DNA from: Anadara kagoshimensis
Taxonomy: Eukaryota; Mollusca; Bivalvia; Arcoida; Arcidae
DNA: 64,000 bases
Assembly (NCBI GenBank): GCA_021292105.1
Contig: CM037874.1
Span: 16,536,615 to 16,600,614 of the forward strand
Direction: 5' to 3'
Shown: positions 10,589 through 22,253 of the stretch, piece by piece
Layout of the letters: each line of letters begins with the position of its first letter
Position numbering within the stretch: the first letter of the stretch is position 1
Position numbers and translations under genes: made by a program
Notes under the pieces: model-generated
Told to the model about the DNA's origin: nothing
Database searches by the model: none
What the model saw: only the letters and a program-made list of their open reading frames with translations

Positions 10589-13500
10589 ATGCGTTACGTA
10601 GCAGCCTACTTGCTTGCATCTCTAGGAGGCAATGACAGCCCATCCGGTAAAGATTTAGAAAAGATCATTGGATCTGTTGGAATTGAATGTGAAGCTGACA
10701 AGTTGAAAACCGTCATCGACCAATTGAAGGGAAAAAATTTGGGAGAACTCATTCAAGAAGGTAAATTGGTATCACCAGTCCTTGATGTTGTAGTCTTTAG
10801 CTTGCAAGTTCAAATCCTAGATGGAATCTGATGTCAAAATTGTACATAATTAAACCATTGTACTGTTTAGAGGTTTAAAATAGTTCCATTGCAATGCAAG
10901 GCAAACTAAGTAACTCACAAACGTAATGACTAGTTTGCTTTGTATGGCAGTGCAAGTTACAGCACTACAAGCCCCCCCTGGCTACTTCTAGACAATTTAA
11001 TGGTTATACTGAGATCTACAATTTGTATAATCTTGAAACATTTAATCATTGGAATAGCCAATAAACTAAATCATATAGACAAGTATTAATCTAAATGTTA
11101 CAAGTTGCATGGTCAGTGGTAATTGTAGCTCAAATAATTATATTTGGACTCCAACCTTACCTTAACCTTAATTCTCTCAGTGCCAGGAGGCACAAAAGGC
11201 TTGGACATCATTCCTTCATGTGGGTCGGTCTAAGGCTACACAACATGCCACATTCCAGGTGTTCCAGCCTGCACCATTCCAATATGCCTCTACCATCTGC
11301 CACCAAGTTGTTTTAGGACAAACTCTTTTCCTTCTACCCACAGGAGTCCACCCAAGAGCAATAGCGCAGTCGTCTGTCAGTCCTTTCATCAGTACTTGGC
11401 CAATCCAGTTCCATCTTTTCCTCCTTACTTCATCCTCCATCTCTTTGGCAATCTGTGCTGCTGCCTCCTCTGTACATGCTTCTCACATTCCAAAATCTGA
11501 TGTTCAAAGATTGTTTGGGTGTTACAAGGGATCTGGTAGGACACTGAGCTTCCCTAAGGTTTTGACCCAGCGGCGTCATACTGTCACTGGTGACGGTCCC
11601 TGCTCCGCCCAGTTCAGGTTTTAAATTGACGTCTGTTGTGTCTGTAACTAAATGTTTTTACAGTAGTTGGTAGTTAGCCTTCTGCCCAACCCCCAGCCTG
11701 GAGGGCCAGGGTGCACACTTTTGTCTGACCTCTACCCGACTAACCCGTAGGGCATGGTTGAACCTGCCAGGGGTTAAACTCCTGCCGCTTTAGTCCTGGG
11801 GGTCACTGAGACACGCAAGCCATTGCACCACAGCAAGGATTTGTGCACTATTGCGTAAAATTAAACAAAAACATTGCAAAACGTAAATATTTGATGTTAA
11901 TGCAGGGCTCCAAGTTGCGAGTAATTTACTCGAAAATGCGACCAAAAATGCTGAAATGGCGATCAAAATTTAGGCCTCAGTCGCCGCGTGGCGACTGTAT
12001 AAATTACCGGTTCCGACTTTGTCAAAATCGTTTTCTGTTCCGGACATTACTTTTATGATCTAGGTTATCAGAGTGTTTGTAGATGTACCGTTTTTTAGCT
12101 CACCTGAGCCAAAGGCTCAGATGAGCTATTGCAATCTATCACCGTCCGTCATCCGTCGTGTGTAAACTTAACATTTTAATCTTCTCCTCCAAAACTACTG
12201 GGCCATATTTGATGAAACTTGGTGAATATCATGCCTGGGTAACAGCCTTTCAAAATTGTGTTCGGGGTTTGGCCACGCCCAACAAGATGGCCGCTGTTAC
12301 TAAAAATAGCAAAAAAACAAAAAAATCTTCTTCTCTGAAACCAAAAGGTGCAGGCAAATTTTGATTGGATATTTGGATTCAGCATACCTGGGAACATTAA
12401 AATTGTGTTTTTCATGAAAATTAGACGAAAAATAGGTTACACGTTTTTTGCGTAAAATTATGTAATTTTTAAAATGAGACATTTATTATTATAACTTCAT
12501 AACAGCTGAAGATAATTGTATGTAGTTTTCACTGTTGATCTTGTCTTGCAATTTTCTTCCAATTGATGTCAAGGTCGAAGGTCAAGGTCATGTCCCAGTT
12601 TTTGACCTTTGATAAAAATTGCTATTTGTTTAACATTTCTTGTGATAATGGCGTAGGATTTTTAGTTATTTGTAGGTATTGACATGCCGATCATTTTGAT
12701 ACATAGATCAGGGTCATGGGTTCAAAGGTCAAGGTCACAGATGTCCAAGAATACCAAAATAGTTAATTATCTGCAAAACTATGAATTTTTTGTATAGGCA
12801 TGTATATCGGAATATTGTAGGTAATGGCACAATGGTCATTTTGATATATGAATAAAGGTCATGGGTTCAAAGGTCAAGGTCACATGTAAACAAGTACTGA
12901 AATGGTTAATTATCTCTAAAACTATAAACATTTTGTATAGGCATGTATATTGGAATATTGTAGGTATTGGCCTAACGATCATTTTGATATATCAATTAGG
13001 GATGGGTATTATCAAAATTTTTGTATCACGATATATTATGATACGCAGATGCTGTAGCGCGATACGTATCATAATATATTATTTTAAAACTGAGGAAGGT
13101 AAAGAGCATTTTACAATGTTGAATTCGTCGCTGTCTGCCATGTTGTTAATAACACGTTGTTATGGAACAAGTTTTGTTTCGGCTGTTTCGTATCTGGTTG
13201 ATACCTTTACCTATAGTATGATGTAATATTTATATAAATTCCAGTCAGTTGAGTTATAAACAAATTGGACGGCTCTACGGCAGTTTGTGCGTTCATTTAA
13301 GCTATAAAAAGATAGGTTACTTGACTTTTCAAAAATACCGGTATTACCGGATCGGATCTGTCATATGGCGATACGTATGTATTATGAGACTGTATTGTGA
13401 TATACCGGTATACCGATAAAACCGCACACCACTAATATCAATGAAGGTCATAGGTTCAAAGGTCAAGGTCATAGACGCGAACAAATACTTAAATGGATAA

Positions 13501-16500
13501 TTATCTCAAAAACTATAAACTTTTTGTATAGGCATGTATATTGAAATATTGTAGGTATTGGCCTAACGATCATTTTGATATATGAATCAAGGTCATAGGT
13601 TCAAAGGTCAAGGTCATAGCTGCAAACGAATATTTAAATGGTTAATTATCTCAAAAACTATAAACTTTTTGTATAGGCATGTATAATAGAATATTGTAGG
13701 CATTTGCACAACGATCATTTTGATATATAAATGAAGTTCATATGTTCAGAGGTCAAGGTCATAGATGCAAACTAATACTTAAATGGTTAATTATCTCAGA
13801 AACTCTAAACTTTTTGTATAGGCATGTATATTAGAATATTGTAGGTATTGGCCTATCGATCATTTTGATATATGAATGAAGGTCATAGGTTCAAAGGTCA
13901 AGGTCATAGATGCAAATGAATACTTAAATGGTTAATTATCTCAAAACTATAAACTTTTTGTATAGGCATGTATATTGGAATAAGGTACGTATTGGCCTAA
14001 CGATCATTTTGATATATGAATGAAGGTCATAGGTTCAAAGGTCAAGGTCATAGACGCGAACGAATACTTAAATGGTTAATTATCTCAAAAACTATAAACT
14101 TTTTGTATAGGCATGTATATTGGAATATTGTAGGCATTTGCACAACAATCATTTTGATATATGAATGAAGGTCATAGGTTCAAAGGTCAAGGTCATAGAT
14201 GCAAACGAATACTTAAATGGTTAATTATCTCAAAAACTATAAACTTTTTGTATAGGCATGTATATGGGAATATTGTAGGTATTGGCCTAATGCACATTTT
14301 AATATACAGATGTTTTAGCTATTTATAAATAATATATTGTAGCTAGACTTTAAATATGTTATATATAGCATACTTATATAATAATTATTATAATTAATTT
14401 GCAAAAATACTTGCATATTATTGGCCCTTACTGCTGAAAATTTTGATATTCTCTTGTATCAATGTCATTGACCATTGAACCTCTGCATAAGATATGTACT
14501 CTTCCTCAGGTGAGCGTTAAGGCCCATGGGCCTCTTGTTTTAATGACTGTGACAATCGCTTTCTTGACTCGGATGTATATATCGGCATGGCCTCCGCCAA
14601 AAGGCAATCGTCTTTAAATACATTTGGATTCGGCAAACCAAGTGATGCTTCCACTTCCAAAGTACGAAAAACAGACGATATATCCTCGTTGTGACGAGTA
14701 GTGTTCTGTAAATGGCGACCAAAATTTTGACCTTGGTCGCCATATGGCTACCAAATTGTGAAACCTACTTGGAGCTCTGTAATGGTATAATAATTTCAAT
14801 GTGTGTAATGTGTTAACAGTGTAGCCCCTATTACCATACATTAATTGATGTTTAATACCCCCTCGTAGGGAACAAGGGTATTAGATTTGGCCCGTATGTT
14901 ACGCTTTCTTGTTCAGCTCTCAAAACTTTATTTCTTAACAGAATCTGATAAAACTTGATCCAAGTGTTTATCATGGTAATTTCTTGGACAAGTTCATGTT
15001 TTTTTGGCAAATCAGATTTGATAGAGTTATTGCCCTTTGTTTATTTGAAGGAAATACCTGCAATACTGACGGTGCTCTATTGCCAGAGGATTAGTATTGC
15101 TTATGAATTCATATATAGGTATCATGGAAAAGTGATAAAATCAACAACAAAAATCAAGAACTCGTGCATTTTTAATAGCTTTTTGTATTTGGATCTGCCT
15201 GAGTTAGATTCAAACGAGTTGTATTAGAGGCCAGACAGTGAGACTCGGAGGCCCTCTATATGTAAGAGAGGAAAGCCCAGATAGTGACCGAGACTGAGGA
15301 GACCCTCTAAATGCAATAGAGGAATTACTCAGTGATATGGTTTTGTTAATTAGCTTGGACATTTAGTTGAAATTTACCAGTTTTTGGCATTTTTGACATG
15401 ATCAAGATGTTTTAAAACTTTTGTATGAATTAAGTGATTAGTATCTTTAAAACATTACTTTGACTTGCAACAGTAGGGGTGAAATAAACTTGTTTACATT
15501 TGCTCAGCATTCTAGGATTTTTTCAGATGAGGCCATTTTCTAAAACTTGTTTAAAACACCACAACATCAATATTTTTGCATTTATGTATTGTGTTAAATT
15601 TGGCCCCTTTAGGCCTTGACAATGGGTTCATGTAACAAAATAAGGGATTAATGGTCTCATGGCCCCCTTCTAGAATGAACCCTGAAGATATTAATATTGA
15701 AACAATTGTACTATTTTATATATTTACTTGCAGGTCAATCAAAACTTGCTTCTGTGCCAGCAGGTGGTGCTGTAGCAGCAAGCGGTGGTGGTGGTGCAGG
15801 TGGTGCTGCCCCAGCTGAAGACAAAAAGGCTGAAGGTGAGAAATTGGCTCAATAAGGGCCTGAAATGAGTTTTGCCTCTGTGTCTTTTCAGGGCTCCTGA
15901 TTGGTCTTTTTTTGGCTGATATTCAGCCCCATTCACAATTTAAAATCTTAAAAATTTTTTGCATAATTACTTTGCCAGTTTTTACACAATTTTCGAAATT
16001 TCAGCTTGAAAACCAGTATGTTTGGAGTTAACGTTGGTCCTTATGATGTTTATTTTTACAATTACAAGGGCTGCAGCCCCATTCACATAAGGCTGAGAGC
16101 CCTGTTTATTTTTTTGCTCAAATTTATGATAGAGAGTTTGGATATTATTGAGAATATTGCTTGTGTCGAAAGCAGTGCAAAAAAAAATTAGGCAGGGACA
16201 TTTATCCATGTACAATTTGATAATCATATACATAGTATCACATTGTAAATCTTGCAAAGCTAGAGCAAGACATCTTGCTGCTTGACTATAGGAGTGGAGT
16301 AACATTGTTTTTACACCCTTATCAAGACTTTCCTGACCACAACTTGAAATAAAGGTAGTGACTGCTTCACCAAGCACTGGCATTTAGAAATGGAAGTCAC
16401 AGAGTCCTTAAAACTGATGCCGTGTCAAGGCTAGCTTGGCATGTTAAAGAATTCTTTCTCCCTGCACATTACCCTTAGCAAACTGTAAGGGAAGTTTCTG

Positions 16501-16717
16501 CCATATTATCTATAGCTGGTGACCTCTCAATATAAGTGAAATATACTTTACTGCAATGCGATTAATTGATCTTGTCAAGACTTTCTATTTGAATGCCATT
16601 CTTCGTAAATTAATATTTACTAAAAAAAATTAATTTCATATTTCAGCCAAAAAAGAAGAAAAGAAGGAAGAATCTGAAGAATCAGATGATGATATGGGCT
16701 TTGGTCTCTTTGATTAA
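10589..16717 (+). CDS. RPLP2: 60S acidic ribosomal protein P2, copy a (three coding exons)
   Basis: P2 pairs with P1 on P0 to form the ribosomal stalk that recruits translational GTPases. Exons are 10589-10760, 15734-15835 and 16647-16717, giving 114 residues, which is normal for the family. The N-terminal dimerisation domain (residues 1-58) starts MRYVAAYLLASLGGND and includes IIGSVGIECE and LKGKNLGELI. A Gly/Ala hinge follows (GGAVAASGGGGAGGAAPAE), then a Lys/Glu stretch and the universal stalk tail SDDDMGFGLFD. Donors GTAAAT and GTGAGA and acceptors TTGCAG and TTTCAG are good; both introns split a codon after its first base. The acceptor CAG lies directly before A-ATG, so the in-frame ATG at 10574 is intronic. 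ATTAAA occurs at 16762 and 16788. Intron 1 (4973 bp) is swollen by nested transposons; intron 2 holds a decayed SINE. A diverged paralogue follows at 23276. Confidence 0.96.
11165..11480 (-). pseudogene. LINE C-terminal fragment in RPLP2a intron 1
   Basis: The minus-strand frame reads EVRRKRWNWIGQVLMKG, then ALGWTPVGRRKR, then WWQMVEAYWNGAGWNTW and VALDRPT. A stop follows, and then the typical RNDVQAFCASWH ending. The order WIGHxLR..., ALxWxPxGxRKRGRPxxTW, DRxxWR is the C-terminal signature of a large group of non-LTR retrotransposons. A stop replaces a conserved tryptophan or lysine. Only the last ~100 codons survive. Confidence 0.75.
12550..14320 (+). repeat. ~145-bp tandem repeat, about nine diverged units
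   Basis: The marker GGTTCAAAGGTCAAGGTCA recurs near 12718, 12862, 13453, 13598, 13744, 13888, 14032 and 14178, a spacing of 144-146 bp once the insertion at 12997-13434 is removed. Other shared words are CTTTTTGTATAGGCATGTAT and ATCATTTTGATATATGAAT. Confidence 0.9.
12997..13434 (+). mobile_element. hAT-type MITE, 438 bp, with 8-bp target duplication
   Basis: The element starts TAGGGATGGGTAT and ends CCGCACACCACTA, whose complement is TAGTGGTGTGCGG; these are imperfect inverted repeats of hAT form. ATATCAAT flanks it on both sides (12989-12996 and 13435-13442). It splits one unit of the ~145-bp array, and the neighbouring units give the uninterrupted sequence. An inner inverted repeat around GATACGTATCATAATATATT can fold. 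There is no coding capacity. Confidence 0.85.
14588..14695 (+). pseudogene. Possible transposase N-terminal fragment
   Basis: A 35-codon frame begins MASAKRQSSLNTFGFGKPSD and ends at a stop. Lys/Arg-Gln-Ser/Thr-Ser/Thr-Leu-x-x-Phe-Gly-Phe openings occur at the start of some hAT or zinc-finger transposase proteins. It lies inside the 11903-14778 element, which supports that origin. No zinc finger or DDE residue is present in what survives. Confidence 0.35.
14784..15733. other. Rest of RPLP2a intron 1
   Basis: It is AT-rich. At 15228-15340 a segment is loosely duplicated (CCTCTATATGTAAGAGAGG and CCTCTAAATGCAATAGAGG, each able to form a short stem). I see no box C/D or H/ACA layout that would make it a snoRNA. 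Confidence 0.3.
16330..16560 (+). repeat. Decayed SINE family A in RPLP2a intron 2
   Basis: Recognisable body words include GTAGTGACTG, CACCAAGCACT and AGCTGGTGACCTCTCAATAT followed by AAGTGAAATAT. Head and tail are lost. Confidence 0.5.
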
Positions 16718-16761
16718 AGAACATTTTATAATAATCTGTTGATATGTTAACCTAATAACAG

Positions 16762-16793
16762 ATTAAAAGAAAGATTTTACACAGTATATTAAA
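16762..16793 (+). terminator. RPLP2a polyadenylation signals
   Basis: ATTAAA occurs at 16762-16767 and 16788-16793, 45 and 71 bases after the stop codon. That spacing is typical of short ribosomal-protein 3' UTRs. Confidence 0.6.
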
Positions 16794-16867
16794 GTTTATT
16801 TGTTAAACACAGAATGGGAATAATGGGGAGATGCAAGTCTTGCTTATAGTGATCTGAAATTCCTGTG

Positions 16868-17110
16868 ATGGCCAGGTTTCACAATCATTCCTTAACATAA
16901 ATTGAGTAAATTTTGGAGAGAGAAAAAAATTGAGACAACAAATTCAGAGTTTTGACAAAACTATAAATACAAATGTTATAAGCTTGAAGTGATCGTCAAA
17001 ATGACATTAAATCCCTTGGTAAATTCAGAATTAACAAAATAATTAAAATTTCAAATTTGCTACATTTAAGTTTTAGTTAAAATATGATTTCGAAACCTGT
17101 TCCTGTGCCC
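16868..17110. mobile_element. MITE-like element, GTTTCACAATCATT family
   Basis: The left end CAGGTTTCACAATCATTCCT and right end ATTTCGAAACCTG are diverged inverted repeats. It lies just beyond RPLP2a. Confidence 0.55.
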
Positions 17111-17167
17111 TAGTCACAAAATTCTGACCATGATATCAGGATTTTAGTCTTGGTAAGAATCTTTGAA

Positions 17168-17400
17168 CAATGTGGCCCTAATTTCACAAGTATTATTCCT
17201 TTACTAACATTTTCTTGAATGAAAATTCGGCAAATTTGTAATCTGAATAATTCTGTTGATTTAAAGTATCATGTTGAAGACCACTTCGAACCTATAATAT
17301 TTGTATTTAGTTTTGTTGAAATTGTAATTTCTAGTTTTCAAAGTATTCGTTTATGTCAAGGTAAATCTTCGTTAAGAAAATATGAAACCAGGACACAGTA
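17168..17400. mobile_element. MITE-like element, same family, second copy after RPLP2a
   Basis: It opens GGCCCTAATTTCACAAG and closes GTTAAGAAAATATGAAACCAGG. It is strongly diverged. Confidence 0.5.
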
Positions 17401-17792
17401 TACAAGTGAGTTACTGTAATTAAAATGTTGGCACTGTAGGTGCTTTTATTTTTGTCCAATCTCCAAACTTGCTCAGTGATCCTCTTGACACTAGCTTGTA
17501 TATGTATAAGAATCATGTTGGGTCACCAAAAAGGTCATATAAAAGAAAATCTTGTTTACACAACAAAAACATTTTTCTCTAATCTTCAAATGGCTTTTTC
17601 ACACTATTAATGGTTTACATGCATTGAAAAAGAAATGTGTCCGTTTGAACCCAAACTTGTGTTTGCCATGTTGTTGATCTATGTTATGCACTCTTAGTGC
17701 ACAGCTGATTGGTCTAAAGTGCACAATTTATAGATCACAATACAATGTCCCTCTTACTACACATCTTTGGCTTGTTAAGCCAAATTCAAGTA

Positions 17793-18110
17793 ACCACTGC
17801 AGTAGCACAGTTGGTAGAGTGGGAGGTCGATGGTTTAAATCATAACTGGGTCTGATCAAAGACTTGAAAGTGGGTAGTGACTGTTTTTTTCACCAAGCAC
17901 TCGGCATTACAAAATGAAAGTTGCAATTCTTTCGGATGGGAACTTAAAATAAAGGTTGTGGGCTTGGCACAATAAAGAACCCTGCTGTATAATGCCATCA
18001 GTGCAACAAGCAGACAAAATTTCAGCACCTTCGCCTATATCTGACAACATCTCGATATAAGTGAAATATTCTTGACTGGGACGTTAAACACCATTACTCA
18101 ACTCAACCAG
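17793..18110 (+). repeat. SINE family A
   Basis: The head CCACTGCAGTAGCACAGTTG has the A-box form and GAGGTCGATGGTTTAAATC the B-box form of a tRNA. The family A body follows, ending GACGTTAAACACCATTACTC then AACTCAACC. It is among the more complete copies. Confidence 0.8.
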
Positions 18111-18119
18111 ATCCAAGTA

Positions 18120-18275
18120 AGAAAGGTCAGCTTGCTTGTTGAAAGTCGGGGTTTTTCTCCAGCCACCATTCTTGAACTGTCTGCCTCGGTAGAAACCCTA
18201 TTGAAGTCGGCGAGTAGTGCAGCTGGAGTTATCTCCCTCGGCGAGTAGTGCAGCAGAAGGGAGATAACTCCAGCT
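18120..18275 (+). repeat. SINE family B scrap followed by an 18-bp-arm inverted repeat
   Basis: At 18120-18200 a worn family B body is visible. Next, AGCTGGAGTTATCTCCCT (18221-18238) pairs perfectly with 18258-18275 across a 19-base loop. The loop itself duplicates the preceding CGGCGAGTAGTGCAGC. Confidence 0.55.
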
Positions 18276-18639
18276 AGACTAAAGACATCAATGGTAAATA
18301 GTTAGAAAATTACTGTTCATTAATTGATACATACTCATGACATATAAATTTACTACTGAATAAAATGGACTTTGCAACATGAAGAACGGATTAGGTCCAA
18401 TAATAACGCGAATTTGTAATGTAAATATGTACATCATGCGATTTCTAAAGATAGAACTGCAAGTTCAACACGATCTGATTGGTCAGTACAGACTGTAATA
18501 ATGTCTTCATTTTACGAAAGTGTTGAGAGATGAAGAGATATCATGAAACCATGTATTTCTACCGATATCGATGGACTTTATAAAGTAAAAGTCGAGCATG
18601 GATCGTTAGAACAATATTTAGGAAGGCTAGTCATAGATT

Positions 18640-20290
18640 AACATTACAAGTCACCTGTATAATCGCAGGTTGTGACAGCACAACAGATTAACATTGCAAG
18701 TTACTTGGTAAGATACACATTACCATTACAAAAAACTTGGTCCGACACAAGTTAACATCTAAGTTCACTTGGTAAGCCACAAATCAAAATCACTTGAGTA
18801 GTAGCAGGTAAACATGCATTTGGCAAATCATTTGGTTAGACACAGATAAACTTTGCAAATCATTTGGTTAGTCACAGATAAACTTTGCAAATCATTTTGT
18901 AAGCCTCAGGTTAACATTGCAAATTATTTGGTTAGCCTCGGATTAACATTGCAAATCATTTGGTTAGACACAGATAAACTTTGCAAATCATTTGGTTAGT
19001 CACAGATAAACTTTGCAAATCATTTGGTTAGTCACAGATAAACTTTGCAAATCATTTGGTTAGCCTCGGATTAACATTGCAAATCATTTGGTTAGACACA
19101 GATAAACTTTGCAAATCATTTGGTTAGTCACAGATAAACTTTGCAAATCATTTTGTAAGCCTCAGGTTAACATTGCAAATTATTTGGTTAGTCACAGATA
19201 AACTTTGCAAATCATTTGGTTAGTCACAGATAAACTTTGCAAATCATTTGGTTAGTCACGGATAAACTTTGCAAATCATTTGGTTAGCCTGGGGTTAACA
19301 TTGCAAATCTTTTGGTTAGTCACAGATAAACTTTACAAATCACTTGGTTAGTCACAGATAAACTTTGCAAATCATTTGGTTAGCCTCGGATTAACATTGC
19401 AAATCATTTGGTTAGACACAGATAAACTTTGCAAATCATTTGGTTAGTCACAGATAAACTTTGCAAATCATTTTGTAAGCCTCAGGTTAACATTGCAAAT
19501 TATTTGGTTAGTCACAGATAAACTTTGCAAATCATTTGGTTAGTCACAGATAAACTTTGCAAATCATTTGGTTAGTCACGGATAAACTTTGCAAATCATT
19601 TGGTTAGCCTGGGGTTAACATTGCAAATCTTTTGGTTAGTCACAGATAAACTTTACAAATCACTTGGTTAGTCACAGATAAACTTTGCAAATCATTTGGT
19701 TAGCTTCAGGTTAACATTGCAAATCACTTGGTTAGTCACAGATAAACTTTGCAAATCATTTGATTAGCCTCAGGTTAACTTTGCAAATCATTTGGTTAGT
19801 CACAGATAAACTTTGCAAATCACTTGGTTAGTCGCAGATAAACTTTGCAAATCATTTGGTTAGCCCAGGTTAACATTGCAAATTACTTAGTTAGTCACAG
19901 ATAAACTTTGCAAATCATTTGATTAGCCTCAGTTTAACATTGCAAATCATTTGGTTAGTCACAGATAAACTTTCCAAATCATTTGGTTAGTCGCAAATCA
20001 TTTGGTTAGTCACAGATAAACTTTGCAAATCATTTGGTTAGCCTCAGGTTAACATTGCAAATCACTTGAGTAACCACAGATAAACATTGCAAATTACTTA
20101 GTTAGTCACAGATAAACTTTGCAAATCACTTGGTTAGCCACAGGTTAAAATTGCTAATAATTTGAGTAGCCTCAGCGGATTAACACCTGATTAGCCTTGG
20201 GTTAACATTGTAAATCACTTGATTCTCCACCGGTTAACAACGAAAATCACTTATTTAGCCTCGGAGTAACACCACAGATAACGTTGCAAA
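18640..20290 (+). repeat. 32-bp minisatellite
   Basis: About 50 units of the form TTGCAAATCATTTGGTTAG + TCACAGATAAAC. Edge units are diverged (AACATTGCAAG, TTACTTGGTAAG) and central ones nearly identical. A block starting TAGCCTCGGATTAACATTGC at 19061 is repeated at 19381, exactly ten units (320 bp) later. There is no coding role. Confidence 0.95.
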
Positions 20291-20315
20291 CCTAGCGATT
20301 ATACATGTACCGGGT

Positions 20316-20318
20316 ATT

Positions 20319-20353
<35 letters not shown>

Positions 20354-20355
20354 TT
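20316..20355 (+). repeat. (TTTA)n microsatellite
   Basis: About ten TTTA units. Confidence 0.95.
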
Positions 20356-21035
20356 GGATGAACAGCTGATTTAACAGTTCATTACATAGACCAAGGAAGA
20401 TAATTGAATTGTTCTTCGCACTGCCATGTTTAAATACACGGAGTATACACGCATACATGTGCCTTTATGTAATTTCCATTTGAATGCATAATTATAAAAA
20501 CATTTTATGTCATATAATAAAGCAGGATATTTGTATCAAGATCTATAAATACCCGAATACGGATATTGAATAACCCGCCGCGACACACTCATGCGTAGTC
20601 AATGTAAACAACAGGCCGGCACCATTACGTGATATTGCACAGTTCTAATCACTAACGGGATCTTTCATACACAGTCGGGTAACTATAACATTTGTCATAT
20701 TAAGTCTTAACTTTACGTGGATTTAAGTCATTAGGACATAGATAATTGTAAACTACAGCTGCATCTAGATGCATTCTGTGTATCATAAATTATATATGCG
20801 CATTTGCAATTTGTCCTTGGTATTGCATTCTTCATTAAGATCAATACAAATCTGCATGTATATTGTGTTTAATTGTCAGATACATACATAACCGTAGGTA
20901 AGAGATATTTCATGCAGGTTTATGCAGTAAATGCATATAGAGATACACAAACAATTTAACACCAGTAAGAAAATGATTAAAAAATTTACAGTATATTTTA
21001 CTTATCTTTCACTTTATGGCACAACTTCTAGTAAA
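20356..21035. other. Unassigned intergenic sequence before RPLP2b
   Basis: It contains a slightly more GC-rich patch at 20570-20680. I found no exon, element ends or clear promoter motif. It could contain the RPLP2b promoter, but nothing proves it. Confidence 0.3.
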
Positions 21036-21039
21036 TGAA

Positions 21040-21390
21040 CCACTGCGGTAGCTAAGTTGGAAAAGTGTTCGCTCCGTAAGTTGGAGGTCGTAGGTGAGAA
21101 TCCCGACCGGGTCTGACCAAAGTCTTGAAAGTGGATAGTGACTGTTCTTTGCTCAATCACTCGGCATTACTGAAATGAAAGTCGCGAATCTTTCGGAAGA
21201 GAACTTAAATAAACGAGGTCCCGTGTTACGATAGGCGTGGCACGATAAAGAACCCTTCTGTATAATGTCATCAGCGCAACACACAGGTAAAATCTCTGGA
21301 CTTTCGCCTATAGCTGGCGAAGTCTCGACATAAGTGAAATATTCTAGACTGCAATGTAAAACTCCATTTCTCAACTCAACTCTAATAAAT
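21040..21390 (+). repeat. SINE family A
   Basis: The head CCACTGCGGTAGCTAAGTTG and AGGTCGTAGGTGAGAATCCC keep tRNA-like boxes. The body continues CTTTCGGAAGAGAACTTAAA and the tail ends CATTTCTCAACTCAACTC. It is full length with point decay. Confidence 0.8.
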
Positions 21391-21560
21391 AACATAGATT
21401 TTGTGCAATTTGGATAACTGGCACAGTTCTTATTTGTAAATGTTTTATTTGATACTAAAAAGCAAGCAGAACACGACATATTTATGGTGTAATATTAAAC
21501 GTTTCTATTCTTTATAACGATTTATAACCGTTCACGTATGGATAATTCCTTTTATACATG

Positions 21561-21561
<1 letters not shown>

Positions 21562-21643
<82 letters not shown>
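21562..21643 (+). repeat. (TA)n(GT)n compound microsatellite
   Basis: About 24 TA units pass directly into about 16 GT units. Confidence 0.95.
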
Positions 21644-21644
<1 letters not shown>

Positions 21645-22253
21645 TTTATTCTTATAATTATATTCTTATATTTTAAAACGCAGTTATCGACTGCCTTTTA
21701 CAACTTAAAATAGTTCTTCTACTTTCAATTCATGGTGCAATTCTAATAAATGACATAGATATGATGCAACATTAAATGTATTTATTCTGAAAAACACTAT
21801 GTAAATCTTTCATTTTTAGTCAATTCCTACAAAATTACAGCTTGCTAAGTTCCAGTATAAATGTATGTATTTATCATATATTTCATTTTTAAAAACATTT
21901 TTTATCAAGCACGGATGTAGAAAATTTTGTATGTGCTTCCTGTTTGGGAAACCGGTACCCGGAAGTTTATTTGTTGCTGATAAAAATTTACTTGATAAAA
22001 ACTATTGCAACTAAGAACATTGAATAACAAACGGATAATAGAAATCATATTGAGATTCCGATTATAAAGGTGTAAGCTCCGTCATAACTAGGTACATCAG
22101 TCACGTATGAAAATCAAAATTGAGAATGAAAGGAATATGTGACTGTGCATTATTGAATTATTGAAAATATTAACATATAGAATATTTAACGGATGTAAAT
22201 CATTTTATGAACGAAATACCGGTATTCGGAGGCTTATTTGTAGCTACAGATCA

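Larger units (their letters stand above)
12092..14540 (+). mobile_element. TTTTAGCTCACCTGAG element with terminal hairpins and a tandem-repeat core
   Basis: The left terminus holds a stem, AGCTCACCTGAGCC (12097-12110) with GGCTCAGATGAGCT (12114-12127), one mismatch and a 3-base loop. The right terminus holds CTCAGGTGAGCG and the perfect palindrome GGCCCATGGGCC (14521-14532), followed by TCTTGTTTT. Between them lie a non-coding lead region and a ~145-bp tandem array. Hairpins at both ends around a repeat core resemble the non-autonomous Helitron/Helentron-type elements known in bivalves. No Rep/helicase is present, so the class is tentative. Confidence 0.6.
11903..14778 (+). mobile_element. 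hAT-like DNA transposon (5-bp target duplication), host of a nest
   Basis: The left end CAGGGCTCCAAGT (11903) and right end ACTTGGAGCTCTG (ends 14778) are inverted repeats with one mismatch. TAATG flanks both ends (11898-11902 and 14779-14783), giving a 5-bp duplication. Subterminal TGGCGACCAAAATTT-like motifs occur near both ends. A short transposase-like N-terminal peptide is present at 14588-14695. The centre is replaced by the 12092-14540 element. A CAG start with a 5-bp duplication suggests the hAT5 group, but that is inference. Confidence 0.65.

Noticed and set aside
12861..13226. 121-codon plus-strand frame
   Set aside because: It spans the junction of the ~145-bp array and the inserted hAT MITE and has no recognisable domain.
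15228..16110. Possible snoRNA in the RPLP2a introns
   Set aside because: Ribosomal-protein introns often host snoRNAs. The stems at 15228-15340 and the TGATG...CTGA pair near 16040-16095 do not, however, give a convincing H/ACA or C/D layout with terminal stems.
17793..17870. tRNA-like sequence with A and B boxes (also at 560-630, 21040-21110, 25720-25797 and 27805-27882)
   Set aside because: Each is followed by a SINE body, has mutated stems and lacks a proper 3' half. These are SINE heads, not tRNA genes.
18640..20290. Regular short repeats considered as a CRISPR array
   Set aside because: Units are contiguous with no unique spacers, the genome is eukaryotic, and no cas gene is present. 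The same applies to the 38-bp array.
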